DNA of 64,000 bases from Chryseobacterium ureilyticum (GTDB lineage Bacteria; Bacteroidota; Bacteroidia; Flavobacteriales; Weeksellaceae). The DNA lies in contig NZ_FTOL01000003.1 in assembly GCF_900156735.1 (NCBI RefSeq), forward strand, positions 1 to 64,000, written 5' to 3'. Position numbers and translations under genes: made by a program. Below, piece by piece: positions 1-7,920 of the stretch. Below the pieces are notes generated by a model. The model was not told where the DNA came from, searched no databases, and saw only the letters and a program-made list of their open reading frames with translations. The first letter of the stretch is position 1, and every line of letters starts with the position of its first letter.

Positions 1-39
1 TACGATTTTCTGCAATTTTATACAACATTTTTAAGCGAA

Positions 40-68
40 ATTTGATAATAAAATATTGAATATCAAAT
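40..68. repeat. inverted repeat upstream of the first kinase gene
   Basis: An 8-bp inverted repeat (ATTTGATA at 40-47, TATCAAAT at 61-68) lies about 30 bp before the start of the sensor kinase gene. Its position would suit an operator, but no consensus supports this. Confidence 0.35.
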
Positions 69-98
69 CGTTGTATTTATTTTTAGGAATGACTAATT

Positions 99-1754
99 AT
101 GAGAATTTTTCTTGTACTTCTAGTAATCATCCTTTCTTCTTGTTCTAAAACAAAAACTATAACCAACCAACAGGAAAATGTATTCTACGATAAAGCATTT
201 GAGTTTCTTGAAAAAAATAATGAGGATAGTGCATATATATACTTTGACAAAGCCAAAGATCTATTCCAGCAGAATAAGGATTTAGTTCAGGAAGGGAAAT
301 GTTTAATAAATATGGCTATCATATCTACAAATAAAGGAGATTATTTTAGTGGGCAAACAATATCCCTCGAAGCTGTAAAATATTTTAATGAAAAAGATAA
401 AGAGCAATATCAAACTATATGTTCAAACTATAATAATTTAGGTATTGCAACCACTAATTTAAAAGACTACAATTCAGCAATAAAGTTTTACGACTTAGCA
501 ATTAAATTCGCAAACAATAATATTAACAGAGTTTCCTATCTAAATAATAAAGCACATATTTATACTGAACAAAAAAAATATAAAGATGCCATTGATATCT
601 ACAATATTATTCTTCCTCAAACACAACACAAAGATTATAAAATATTTGCCAGATTATTATCAAATTTAGCATTTATAAAATGGATGAATAATCCCCGGTA
701 TAATGCAGAACCAGAACTATTAAATGCACTTAAAATCAATAAGAGCATTAATGATCTTTGGGGACAAAATGCGAGCCATTCCCATTTAGCAGATTACTAT
801 GCAAAAACAGATGAAGAAAAATCGCTATTTCATGCAAAGGAAATGTATAAAATTGCCACAGGATTAAATAGCCCTGATGATAGAATCGAATCTTTACAAA
901 AACTCATTCAAACAGATCCTAATAATTATTCTAAATATTTTTCTCAATTTTTATCTCTTAATGATAGCTTACAAACAACACGAAATAATGCTAAAAATCA
1001 ATTTGCCCTTATTCGCTTTGATGCAGAAAAATTAAAAACAGAAAACATACAAAAAGAAAATCAGATTCTGTTGCAAAACATTGGTATAGCTTCTTTGGTT
1101 GTATTATTAATAGGCGGAACCATCAGTGGCTCTATTTGGATTAAAAGAAGAAAAGAGAGATTACAAAAGGAAAACGAATTAAAAATCAAGGAAAATGAGC
1201 TAAAAATATCCAAAAAGGTTCATGATGTAGTAGCCAATGGTATTTACCAGGTAATGACCAAAATTGAAAATCAGGAACATTTTGATAAAGACAAGGCTCT
1301 TGATGAGCTTGAGTTTGTATATGAAAAGTCGAGAGATATTTCCTATGAAAAAGTTGACTCCAATGATATTCTTGAGTTTTATAAGAAAATTTCAAATCTC
1401 ATAGGATCATTTAAAAATGAAAAAGTAAATACTTTTCTTGCCGGAAACGGAGCCAATATCTGGATGGATCTTAGCCATTCAGTACAGGATGAGGTTTACC
1501 AGATCATGCGTGAACTTTTAGTGAACATGAAGAAGCATAGCCGGGCAAATCTTGTCGCATTTAAATTTGAAAGAAATAATAACCTTATACAAATCCAATA
1601 TACAGACAATGGAATAGGTATCCCCGGAGAAATTATTCATGGAAATGGGTTGACAAATACGGTTTCCCGTATTGAAAAAATTAAGGGGTCCATTATTTTT
1701 GACAATACAATCGAAAAGGGATTGAAGGTTTATATTTCATTTCCCATATCTTAA
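99..1754 (+). CDS. TPR-containing sensor histidine kinase
   Basis: Predicted membrane sensor kinase of the type with extracytoplasmic tetratricopeptide repeats. Residues 1-15 are a lipoprotein-type signal ending in the lipobox LSSC. Residues of about 30-310 are helical with TPR-like pairs. One membrane segment follows at about 329-347, then a coiled coil. The phosphoacceptor region carries KKVHDVVANG, putting the histidine near residue 375 as in NarL/LytS-like HisKA_3 kinases. The C-terminal ATPase domain has an N-box (ELLVNMKKHSRA), DNGIGIPGE and GNGLTN motifs. The response regulator gene starts 11 bp after the stop, so the two form an operon. The signal is not known. It may control the unusual genes just downstream, but that is inference. 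Confidence 0.85.
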   Translation: MRIFLVLLVIILSSCSKTKTITNQQENVFYDKAFEFLEKNNEDSAYIYFDKAKDLFQQNKDLVQEGKCLINMAIISTNKGDYFSGQTISLEAVKYFNEKDKEQYQTICSNYNNLGIATTNLKDYNSAIKFYDLAIKFANNNINRVSYLNNKAHIYTEQKKYKDAIDIYNIILPQTQHKDYKIFARLLSNLAFIKWMNNPRYNAEPELLNALKINKSINDLWGQNASHSHLADYYAKTDEEKSLFHAKEMYKIATGLNSPDDRIESLQKLIQTDPNNYSKYFSQFLSLNDSLQTTRNNAKNQFALIRFDAEKLKTENIQKENQILLQNIGIASLVVLLIGGTISGSIWIKRRKERLQKENELKIKENELKISKKVHDVVANGIYQVMTKIENQEHFDKDKALDELEFVYEKSRDISYEKVDSNDILEFYKKISNLIGSFKNEKVNTFLAGNGANIWMDLSHSVQDEVYQIMRELLVNMKKHSRANLVAFKFERNNNLIQIQYTDNGIGIPGEIIHGNGLTNTVSRIEKIKGSIIFDNTIEKGLKVYISFPIS

Positions 1755-1765
1755 AAAACAAAAGA

Positions 1766-2431
1766 ATGTTCAAAAAAATTTTAATAGCCGAAGACCACGA
1801 AAGCAGTAGTATTTCTGTACAAAAAACATTAGAAGATCTCAACATTACCAATACCGATTATGTTTATTATTGCGATGATGCCTTTGCCAAGGTTCAAAAA
1901 TCCATAAGAGAAAATGACCTTTATGATTTATTGATCACGGATCTGTCTTTTGAGGAAGATCACCATGAGCAAAAGATTAAAGACGGTAAAGAATTAATTA
2001 AAGCAGTTAGAGAACTACAACCTTCGTTAAAGGCAATTGTTTTTTCAGCAGAACATAAGTCTGGGGTTATAGATTCACTTTTTAAAGAATATGAAATCAA
2101 TGGATTTGTTCGTAAGGCAAGAAATGATTCCAAAGATCTGAAAAAGGCAATAGCTTCTGTATATGAAAATAAAAACTATCTGTCACTTGATATGAAGCAG
2201 GAAGTAAAAAAGCTAAACAGCTATGAATTCACAGACTACGATATTATCTTAGTCTCTCTTTTGTCTCAAGGTGTTCTACAGAAGAATATTCCTGTGTATC
2301 TTCAAAATAACAATATAAAGCCCAACAGCTTAAGCAGTGTGGAGAAAAAATTAAATAACCTGAAAGAAGAACTTCAGATCTCCAGTAATGAACAACTTAT
2401 AGCTTTTTGTAAAGATTTAGGACTAATTTAA
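1766..2431 (+). CDS. response regulator, REC plus LuxR-like output domain
   Basis: Partner of the kinase encoded just upstream. The N-terminal receiver domain (about 1-125) has the acidic pair E9-D10, the phosphoacceptor Asp59 in LLITDL, the switch Ser in FSAEH and a Lys near 112. The C-terminal 65 residues are helical (SLLSQGVLQKNIPVYL, then SSVEKKLNNLKEEL) and fit a degenerate LuxR/FixJ-type DNA-binding domain, which in Bacteroidota often diverges. The ATG follows the kinase stop by 11 bp. Likely targets are the promoters at about 2.45 kb or 4.45 kb, where inverted repeats occur. This is inferred from proximity only. Confidence 0.8.
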   Translation: MFKKILIAEDHESSSISVQKTLEDLNITNTDYVYYCDDAFAKVQKSIRENDLYDLLITDLSFEEDHHEQKIKDGKELIKAVRELQPSLKAIVFSAEHKSGVIDSLFKEYEINGFVRKARNDSKDLKKAIASVYENKNYLSLDMKQEVKKLNSYEFTDYDIILVSLLSQGVLQKNIPVYLQNNNIKPNSLSSVEKKLNNLKEELQISSNEQLIAFCKDLGLI

Positions 2432-2435
2432 CCCA

Positions 2436-2489
2436 TTAAAAAGATATTTGTATATTTTTGTTAAGTTCAAAAAACTAATATCTTTTTAA
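2436..2489. repeat. 13-bp inverted repeat in front of the 2501 gene
   Basis: A perfect 13-bp inverted repeat (2436-2448 and 2477-2489, core AAAAAGATATT/AATATCTTTTT) with a 28-nt spacer. The spacer contains a TATTTTTG -7-like element (2453-2460) without a good -33 partner. The repeat ends 11 bp before the ATG. It may be an operator pair or a 5' UTR hairpin that masks the start. Confidence 0.5.
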
Positions 2490-2500
2490 AACACAAGGAA

Positions 2501-4222
2501 ATGTCACGCGAAGATTCTTTACTCAACGATAATCTTAAGGGAATTAATAGCAATATCAATCACCTTAATAATAATCTGAACTCATTTAATTCTCAATTAG
2601 GTAACATCAACTCTGAAATTGGTAACATCACCGGCAAGCAGCAGGCTCTGGACGGCAGAATGGATGCTATGTCCGGCATTATTGATGATTTTATAAAAGC
2701 TGATAAAGAAAAAAGAGATCTTCAGTTTGCTGAAAACATGCAGGAAAGCCTGAAGCAGGATTTAAAGAATAAATTCGGTTATTATGAAGAGATCAGAAGA
2801 ACGGTTCTAGGAATACTACAAGCTGTAGATAGTGGAATTGTAAGACATGAGATCATGCAGGATGCTGCTGAAAGCTTAATGATCAAAACGCCTAATTATT
2901 GGCTTGCTCCCGCAATGGTCGCCATTGTAGCTTGGGTACGTAATGATCGTGAAGATACTGAAAGAGCATTGAATGAAGCATTAAGAAGAGATGACTATAA
3001 AACCACCCTATTTTTCATGCTCCTTATGAGAAGATTGGGTAGAGATGAAGCATGTCATCAGTGGGTACAAAGATATCTGATGCATCAGGATCCTTATAAT
3101 CTTGACCGTGAATTTGTAATGGTATTGGAAGCTGCTGCAACCGGATCATTCCCACAGTCTTCAAGAGAATTAATCATTTCAACCGTAGATGAATGGCTGA
3201 ATTTATTGACGCAGACCGATCAATACATTAATGAACAAAAAAACGAATGGATAAAATTCTTTCAGTATAAAGGTCGCCTGGATAATAAAGAATACCCTTT
3301 TCTTGAGAAATACTGTACCAATTGGGAAGAACTTAAATCTTCTATGAAGAAAGTAAAATTGCATAAATTTCTAACTTCATATATTAAGAATATTCTTGAC
3401 ACACCTGTTGACTACTCAAAAACATCCAAAAATCAGTTAGATGAAATCCTTTCCCTACTGATCACTAATTTTGATGATGAAGAGTTTGAATTACAAAAAA
3501 AAATAAAGCTCAACCAACAGCTTATTGATCAAAAAAGAAATAAAAGATCTGGAACACCCGAATATTCTCAGGAAAAAGCATTCGATGAGAAAACAAATTT
3601 TCTTCAAATGCTTACTAATGTTGCTTTTATCCCTGAACTAACCGGCGCCACTCATGTTACACAACCTTTAGCAGTGGCAATAAGCAGCCCTTGGATTATA
3701 GATGCTCACGAAACCTATACAAAAGAATACAGAGCCAATAACGTTATCATTGCAAACTTGGTCATCGATAATTATAAAACTTCTTCAAATGGTACGGATC
3801 AAGAGGAACAATTGAAAACCCATGGTGAACATTGGGACAAGATTTTCACAGATGAGGTAAAAAAAGCTTCTTCAGGTAAAGGCTGCCTAATTGCTTTTAC
3901 AATACCATTCATTGCACTTGGTATTGTCTCCTATTTAGCCGATGCTCATATTCTCAGTTATATCATTTTAGGAGTATCTTTTGGTTTCCTTGCATTAGGA
4001 TTATCAGGATATTCGTCTAATAAAGATAACGCAAAAAAACGAGTTAATGGATTCCGTATAAAATCAAATGAAGCATTAGCAGGATCTCTGGCAGAACTTG
4101 AAGATTTCAAAGCCGAATACGATATGGAAGATGCAAAAGCTGAAGAAGTAAAAACAATGCTTCAATCTGTGCGTGCTGAAGAGTTTTTAGCCAATTCCAG
4201 AGATTCAAAAAATATATTATAA
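2501..4222 (+). CDS. coiled-coil membrane protein of unknown function
   Basis: Not recognised. The 573-residue protein starts with an Asn/Leu/Ile-rich heptad region (about 1-60, repeated xxINxxLNxLNxxLxxI pattern) typical of a coiled coil. A charged helical region follows, then a helical middle part (about 85-400) that could be TPR-like. Two closely spaced membrane segments lie at about 460-505 (GCLIAFTIPFIALGIVSYL and a second after a short loop). The C-terminal helix is acidic. There is no signal peptide, so most of the chain should be cytosolic. The gene follows the two-component pair and is followed by a 43-codon ORF and a terminator. A membrane-anchored scaffold is a guess. Confidence 0.75.
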   Translation: MSREDSLLNDNLKGINSNINHLNNNLNSFNSQLGNINSEIGNITGKQQALDGRMDAMSGIIDDFIKADKEKRDLQFAENMQESLKQDLKNKFGYYEEIRRTVLGILQAVDSGIVRHEIMQDAAESLMIKTPNYWLAPAMVAIVAWVRNDREDTERALNEALRRDDYKTTLFFMLLMRRLGRDEACHQWVQRYLMHQDPYNLDREFVMVLEAAATGSFPQSSRELIISTVDEWLNLLTQTDQYINEQKNEWIKFFQYKGRLDNKEYPFLEKYCTNWEELKSSMKKVKLHKFLTSYIKNILDTPVDYSKTSKNQLDEILSLLITNFDDEEFELQKKIKLNQQLIDQKRNKRSGTPEYSQEKAFDEKTNFLQMLTNVAFIPELTGATHVTQPLAVAISSPWIIDAHETYTKEYRANNVIIANLVIDNYKTSSNGTDQEEQLKTHGEHWDKIFTDEVKKASSGKGCLIAFTIPFIALGIVSYLADAHILSYIILGVSFGFLALGLSGYSSNKDNAKKRVNGFRIKSNEALAGSLAELEDFKAEYDMEDAKAEEVKTMLQSVRAEEFLANSRDSKNIL

Positions 4223-4240
4223 TACTAAAAACACCATAAG

Positions 4241-4372
4241 ATGAACAATCAGGAAGACAAACCAGAAATAAAACAGGAAGACAAACAACCTGAAAATCCT
4301 CCTAAAAAAGAAAATGCAAAGTTTCCGGATTGGGATATCCTTCCTCCCAATCAACCCATAAAACCAAGATAA
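4241..4372 (+). CDS. small acidic/proline-rich protein (43 aa)
   Basis: A 43-codon ORF beginning 18 bp after the previous stop and ending just before a strong terminator, so it probably belongs to the same transcript. The product is hydrophilic (MNNQEDKPEIKQEDKQ at the start) and ends in a Trp/Pro-rich tail, FPDWDILPPNQPIKPR. This tail looks conserved rather than random and may be a binding peptide. No signal peptide or membrane segment. Function unknown. Confidence 0.5.
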   Translation: MNNQEDKPEIKQEDKQPENPPKKENAKFPDWDILPPNQPIKPR

Positions 4373-4399
4373 AGATTATCCTTTTTACTATCACTATAC

Positions 4400-4428
4400 A
4401 AACCTTTCAAGTTTTTGAAAGGTTTTTT
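4400..4428 (+). terminator. Rho-independent terminator
   Basis: An 11-bp stem (AAACCTTTCAA / TTGAAAGGTTT) with a 4-nt loop, followed directly by a T run. It ends the transcript of the 2501 and 4241 genes. Confidence 0.85.
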
Positions 4429-4432
4429 CATT

Positions 4433-4477
4433 TTACGGGAACCCGTAAGGATTGAGGTGGTAAGCGTCATACTTTTG
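4433..4477 (+). promoter_or_regulatory. candidate promoter and operator of the 4503 gene
   Basis: TACTTTTG (4470-4477) matches the Bacteroidota -7 element TAnnTTTG. A TTG at 4452-4454 lies 15 bp upstream, a little short for the -33 spacing. Just upstream is an inverted repeat TTACGGG-AA-CCCGTAA (4433-4448), well placed for an activator or repressor. Confidence 0.45.
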
Positions 4478-4502
4478 GAATACTAATTTTAAATCAACTA
4501 CT

Positions 4503-4709
4503 ATGAAAAAGTATTACGTAAACAAAAAAGCACAATCTAATGGTGACCATGAAGTTCATGATGAGTATTGTTCTTATCTGCCTAATTTTGAAAATAGAAA
4601 ATATTTAGGTCTGTTCTCATCTTGTAAAGAAGCAGTAAAAGAGGCTAAAAAAGACTATTCTCAGTCAAATGGCTGTCGCTATTGTTCACCAGATTGTCAT
4701 ACTAAATAA
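4503..4709 (+). CDS. small Cys/His-rich protein (68 aa)
   Basis: Function unknown. The short soluble protein has a HDEYCSYLP segment, a central helix (SSCKEAVKEAKKDY) and a C-terminal GCRYCSPDCHTK. The spacing of Cys and His residues (HxxxC, then C and CxxC-xxx-CH) resembles small zinc-binding folds. Similar mini-proteins occur in many bacteria as stand-alone genes. Its own promoter precedes it, and the next gene starts 18 bp after its stop, so it probably heads the 4503-5440 transcript. Confidence 0.65.
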   Translation: MKKYYVNKKAQSNGDHEVHDEYCSYLPNFENRKYLGLFSSCKEAVKEAKKDYSQSNGCRYCSPDCHTK

Positions 4710-4727
4710 GCATTACAAAATAATATT

Positions 4728-5108
4728 ATGGAAAGTGCAACTCAAAATGAAACGACGTTTTATCAAGACAGCTCTGTGACAGTAACGCAATCTCGATTTG
4801 TGACCAAATCAAAGACGTACGCTATGAGAAACATCTCTTCTGTTCATGTTTTTAAAATTATTAAAAGTAAAACAAAAGCCATTATAATAACCATCATTGG
4901 ACTATTTTTCCTTTTTTCTAAAAGTGTTTTTTGGGTAGGAATAATACTTTTAGCACTAGGTATCTGGTGGATCTTTTCTATTAAAAATGAATATGCTGTT
5001 CGAATAAGTACTAATGCAGGAGAAGCGAACAGTATTGTTTCTAAAAACAGAGACTATATTCAAAAAATTGTAAACGCACTCAATAATGCAATAGTTCATC
5101 GAGGATAA
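4728..5108 (+). CDS. two-helix membrane protein (DUF6232-like)
   Basis: A 126-residue protein with a beta-rich N-terminus (FYQDSSVTVTQSRFVTKSKTYAM), a hairpin of two adjacent membrane helices at about 50-85, and a short C-terminal domain with NEYAVRISTNAGEANSIVSKN. This N-terminal strand / membrane hairpin / C-terminal strand layout is what I recall for DUF6232 proteins, whose role is not established. The layout resembles a PH-like fold split by membrane helices. It lies 18 bp after the Cys-rich gene and 20 bp before the secreted basic protein. Confidence 0.65.
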   Translation: MESATQNETTFYQDSSVTVTQSRFVTKSKTYAMRNISSVHVFKIIKSKTKAIIITIIGLFFLFSKSVFWVGIILLALGIWWIFSIKNEYAVRISTNAGEANSIVSKNRDYIQKIVNALNNAIVHRG

Positions 5109-5128
5109 AATAACTAAAAAACAAAACT

Positions 5129-5440
5129 ATGAAAAAACTACTTTTCACCAGCCTTTTAGGACTGGGACTATTATTACCGGCAAACTTTTCCGCTTCTACA
5201 AACAGCACTTCTTCCACAAAAGAACTACTCACTAAAAAACCAAGAAAAGGAAAGAGCAAAACAAGTAGAAAAAGTAAATCTACAAGATCAAATTACTCAT
5301 CTTCCGGATCTTATTCTAAAAGCAGAGGATGTACTTATAATGGAAGCCAATTGTATGTAGGCTCAAGAGGAGGTTGTTATTATTATGCTGGAAACAGTAA
5401 ACAATATGTAGACAGATCATATTGCTCAAGTTGTAATTAA
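5129..5440 (+). CDS. secreted basic protein with PBCV-adaptor-like motif
   Basis: Signal peptide at 1-22 (MKKLLFTSLLGLGLLLPANF...), then a Lys/Arg/Ser-rich low-complexity region (about 33-68). A small C-terminal domain of the pattern YNGSQLYVGSRGGCYYYAG follows, with paired cysteines at the end (YCSSC). The GxRGGxYYxxxxxxxYV pattern resembles the PBCV-specific basic adaptor domain (YTGPRGGxYYINxxGxKxYV), often found on proteins that bind DNA or polyanions. It is the last gene before a terminator. Export is predicted from the signal. Function is unknown. Confidence 0.65.
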   Translation: MKKLLFTSLLGLGLLLPANFSASTNSTSSTKELLTKKPRKGKSKTSRKSKSTRSNYSSSGSYSKSRGCTYNGSQLYVGSRGGCYYYAGNSKQYVDRSYCSSCN

Positions 5441-5489
5441 TCAAAAAGAAAAAAAAACTAAAAAACACTCAACATATAATCAACATTCA

Positions 5490-5516
5490 AAAGCGAAGGT
5501 TTTCTTCGCTTTTTTT
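5490..5516 (+). terminator. Rho-independent terminator
   Basis: A 9-bp stem (AAAGCGAAG / CTTCGCTTT) with a GTTTT loop and a T run. It ends the 4503-5440 transcript. Confidence 0.85.
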
Positions 5517-5547
5517 ATTATTTTAGAGAACTAAAACTCTAATAAAT

Positions 5548-5700
5548 ATGATTCAGATTCTATTAACATTATTAGGTTTATTATTTCCTTCTAACCATCT
5601 AGAAACAAATAATGGAAACCACACACAAACAACAATACAGACCAATATAACCCCGGAAGATACAAACGGTGAGACCGGAAGTACTCCCCCTAAAAAATAA
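5548..5700 (+). CDS. small ORF with hydrophobic N-terminus (50 aa)
   Basis: A 50-codon ORF starting with MIQILLTLLGLLFPS, a possible signal or membrane segment. A Thr/Asn-rich hydrophilic tail ends in GETGSTPPKK. It lies between two terminators, so it would be its own unit. No TAnnTTTG promoter is obvious. Coding status is uncertain, but the signal-like start and hydrophilic secreted-type tail argue for a real mini-gene. Confidence 0.4.
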   Translation: MIQILLTLLGLLFPSNHLETNNGNHTQTTIQTNITPEDTNGETGSTPPKK

Positions 5701-5725
5701 AACCAAAACAACATTATTAATAAAG

Positions 5726-5753
5726 AAAAGGTATCTCGAACGAGATACCTTTT
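5726..5753. terminator. bidirectional terminator
   Basis: A perfect 13-bp stem (AAAAGGTATCTCG / CGAGATACCTTTT) with a 2-nt loop and A/T tracts on both sides. It lies between convergent genes. Confidence 0.85.
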
Positions 5754-5757
5754 TATT

Positions 5758-6207
5758 TTATTTTCTAATCATTTCCGTATGCGGAATATCATCCTCCAGA
5801 TATTTCTTTCCGGTATCTTTAAAACCAAAATCTCCATAAAATTTCAGCAGATAATCCTGTGCTGAAATCCTGATTTCAGAAGTATGAAAACGGTTTTCTA
5901 TTGTCTCAACTGCATACTTGATAAGTAATTTCCCTAGACTCTTTCCTCTCGCCTTCTCTGTAGTCAAAACTCTTCCGATGGAAGTTTCGTCGTATTTTAT
6001 TCCCTTGTCAAAAACACGGCAATAAGCAAGAACATCTCCATTTTCTTCTGCCCAGATATGAACCGCTTTCTGATCAGAATTATCCAGATCGGGATAAGGA
6101 CAGTTCTGCTCAATAACGAAAACATCTATACGCGCCTTTAAAACAGCATACAATTCAGGAACAGTAAACTCATCAAATGTTTTGATTTTCCAAACAATAT
6201 TACTCAT
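5758..6207 (-). CDS. GNAT acetyltransferase, ElaA-like
   Basis: A 149-residue GCN5-related N-acetyltransferase of the ElaA type. The N-terminus (LKARIDVFVIEQNCPYPDLD) is characteristic of ElaA. The acetyl-CoA binding loop follows as RVLTTEKARGKSLGKLLI. The C-terminal ISAQDYLLKFYGDFGF strand-helix completes the fold. The substrate is unknown. The gene overlaps the 3' end of engB by 8 bp, so the two are translationally coupled. Confidence 0.85.
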   Translation of the reverse strand: MSNIVWKIKTFDEFTVPELYAVLKARIDVFVIEQNCPYPDLDNSDQKAVHIWAEENGDVLAYCRVFDKGIKYDETSIGRVLTTEKARGKSLGKLLIKYAVETIENRFHTSEIRISAQDYLLKFYGDFGFKDTGKKYLEDDIPHTEMIRK

Positions 6208-6823
6208 CGAAACTTACACCATTTTGAATTAAAAAATCATTCGTCTTTCTTATAAAATCTAAAATAAGATCTCCACCTTCTTTCTTCTCAGCTGAGGTTA
6301 TATATAACTCCGGAAGATCTTCCCAGGTTTTATGCAACTCTATTTTGTAGTCTTCTACATTTTTAACAACCGCATTCGGCTTTAGCTTATCAGCTTTCGT
6401 AAAGACAATTGAAAATGGTACACCACTTTCACCACACCATTGCATAAAATCAAGATCTATCGCCTGAGGTTTATGTCTTACATCTACCAATACGAAAAGG
6501 TTCACCAGATTTCTTCTGTTAAGGATATAATTTGTAATCAACTTCTCAAAATCCTTACGTTGTACCTTAGATACTTTTGCATATCCATACCCTGGCAAAT
6601 CGGTAAGATACCAGTTTTCATTCACCAGGAAATGATTGATCAGCTGAGTTTTTCCCGGAGTCTGAGATGTTTTAGCCAAATCCTTATGATTCATCATCGC
6701 ATTAATCAATGATGATTTACCTACATTAGACCTTCCGATAAAAGCATATTCAGGTATATTAGGCTCGGGACATTCCTGCCATTTTCCACTACTTTTTACA
6801 AACTCTGCTGTCTTAATAATCAT
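6200..6823 (-). CDS. engB: ribosome biogenesis GTPase EngB (YihA/YsxC)
   Basis: An essential-type GTPase acting in assembly of the large ribosomal subunit. At 207 residues it has the usual family length. G1 is GRSNVGKSS (about 30-38), G2 surrounds TSQTPGKTQ, G3 is DLPGYG, G4 is TKAD and G5 is SAE. The start ATG lies 63 bp downstream of the hydrolase stop, with that gene's terminator between, so engB probably has its own promoter. Confidence 0.95.
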   Translation of the reverse strand: MIIKTAEFVKSSGKWQECPEPNIPEYAFIGRSNVGKSSLINAMMNHKDLAKTSQTPGKTQLINHFLVNENWYLTDLPGYGYAKVSKVQRKDFEKLITNYILNRRNLVNLFVLVDVRHKPQAIDLDFMQWCGESGVPFSIVFTKADKLKPNAVVKNVEDYKIELHKTWEDLPELYITSAEKKEGGDLILDFIRKTNDFLIQNGVSFDE

Positions 6824-6839
6824 TTTGAATATATTTTAG

Positions 6840-6873
6840 AAAAATAAACCACTAAGAAAAGCTCTTAATGGTT
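6840..6873 (-). terminator. terminator of the hydrolase gene
   Basis: Reading the minus strand, AACCATTAAGA pairs with TCTTAGTGGTT (one wobble, 5-nt loop) and TATTTTT follows. It lies just after the stop of the alpha/beta hydrolase gene. Confidence 0.7.
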
Positions 6874-6886
6874 ATTTATTATGTTT

Positions 6887-7648
6887 TTAAACTTTATCTT
6901 TTATCCAGCTATACAGGATTTCATTGAATTCATCTGGTTTTTCCATCATCGCAGCATGACCGCAGTGATCTATCCAGAATAAATCCGAATTAGGAATAAA
7001 CTTATGCATATCTTCCGCTACTTCCGGAGGAGTTACATTATCCTGTTTTCCCCAGATCAGACAGGTTGGCGTCAGGATCTTAGGAAGATCGTTTAGCATA
7101 TTGTGTTTAATGGCACTTCTTGCCAACATTACTGTTTTTATTCCCTTCATTCTATCATTCACCACTCCGAAAACCTCGTCTACAAGATCTTCTGTTGCAA
7201 CTTTAGGATCATAGAAAACCTCTTCAGTCTTCTTTCTGATATAAGACTTGTCATTTTTTCGTGGGAAACTGTCCCCAAAAGTTCGTTCGTATAATCCCGA
7301 ACTTCCCGTTAAAACAAGATTCTTTACAAGATCCGGTCTTGCCAAGGTTAAAATAAGCCCTACATGCCCCCCCATTGAGTTTCCTACAATGGTTACAGGT
7401 CCTGAAATATGACTCTCTATAAACTTGATAATATATTTTGCTAAAGTGGTAAGATTCGTATTGAGTACCGGTAAATCATAGATTGGCAACTGAGGAACAT
7501 ATACCTTATATCCTCTGTCCGAAAAAAAATCTACCATTTTATCGAAATTACTCAATCCACCCATTAACCCGTGCAACAGCACTAATGGATGTCCTTCTCC
7601 CGCCTCTACATAGGAATATTTCTTTTCTTTTTTTGTACTAAATATCAT
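6887..7648 (-). CDS. alpha/beta hydrolase
   Basis: A 253-residue alpha/beta-hydrolase. The oxyanion region is LLHGLMGG, the nucleophile elbow VGNSMGGHVG with the catalytic Ser, an Asp lies in GKQDNVTP, and the catalytic His in DHCGHAAMMEKP. The reading frame stays open to a TTG at 7693. I place the start at the ATG at 7648 (MIFSTKKEKK), because the extra 15 residues are atypical and the family begins here. The substrate cannot be told from the sequence. Likely cytosolic. Confidence 0.85.
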   Translation of the reverse strand: MIFSTKKEKKYSYVEAGEGHPLVLLHGLMGGLSNFDKMVDFFSDRGYKVYVPQLPIYDLPVLNTNLTTLAKYIIKFIESHISGPVTIVGNSMGGHVGLILTLARPDLVKNLVLTGSSGLYERTFGDSFPRKNDKSYIRKKTEEVFYDPKVATEDLVDEVFGVVNDRMKGIKTVMLARSAIKHNMLNDLPKILTPTCLIWGKQDNVTPPEVAEDMHKFIPNSDLFWIDHCGHAAMMEKPDEFNEILYSWIKDKV

Positions 7649-7872
7649 AAGTCGCTCTAATAAAGCCCTGCAAAAATACAAATTAAACCTCAAAAATATT
7701 TTGATTATCCTAATTTAAGATAAAAATAATATAATATTCTCCTTTTTAACTTTTTTTTTCAAAATCGCTTTATTATGGCTTAAATAACAGTTTTAACAAT
7801 ACTCTACATATCAACCAATTACATTCTTAGAACTCAATCTTTAATAAAACTTATTAACATTGAGTCAAAAAG

Positions 7873-7896
7873 TGGGAAAAAGTGGGAAATTTTGGA
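7873..7896 (+). promoter_or_regulatory. MraZ-box array upstream of mraZ
   Basis: Three direct repeats with exact 10-bp periodicity: TGGGA at 7873, TGGGA at 7883 and TGGAA at 7893. MraZ is known to bind TGGGN repeats with 5-nt spacers in front of its own operon in E. coli, and this array matches that rule. It overlaps the region where the -33 element of the promoter should be, which implies autorepression. Confidence 0.8.
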
Positions 7897-7906
7897 AATT
7901 ATTATA

Positions 7907-7914
7907 TAAATTTG
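7907..7914 (+). promoter_or_regulatory. -7 element of the mraZ (dcw) promoter
   Basis: TAAATTTG fits TAnnTTTG and lies directly after the MraZ boxes. Only 6 nt separate it from the ATG at 7921, so the transcript would have almost no leader. Confidence 0.55.
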
Positions 7915-7920
7915 TCCCAA

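Noticed and set aside
7882..7920. N-terminal extension of MraZ from a GTG codon
   Set aside because: The extension would translate the MraZ boxes and the -7 element, and MKNFIGTYECKID is the normal start of the family.
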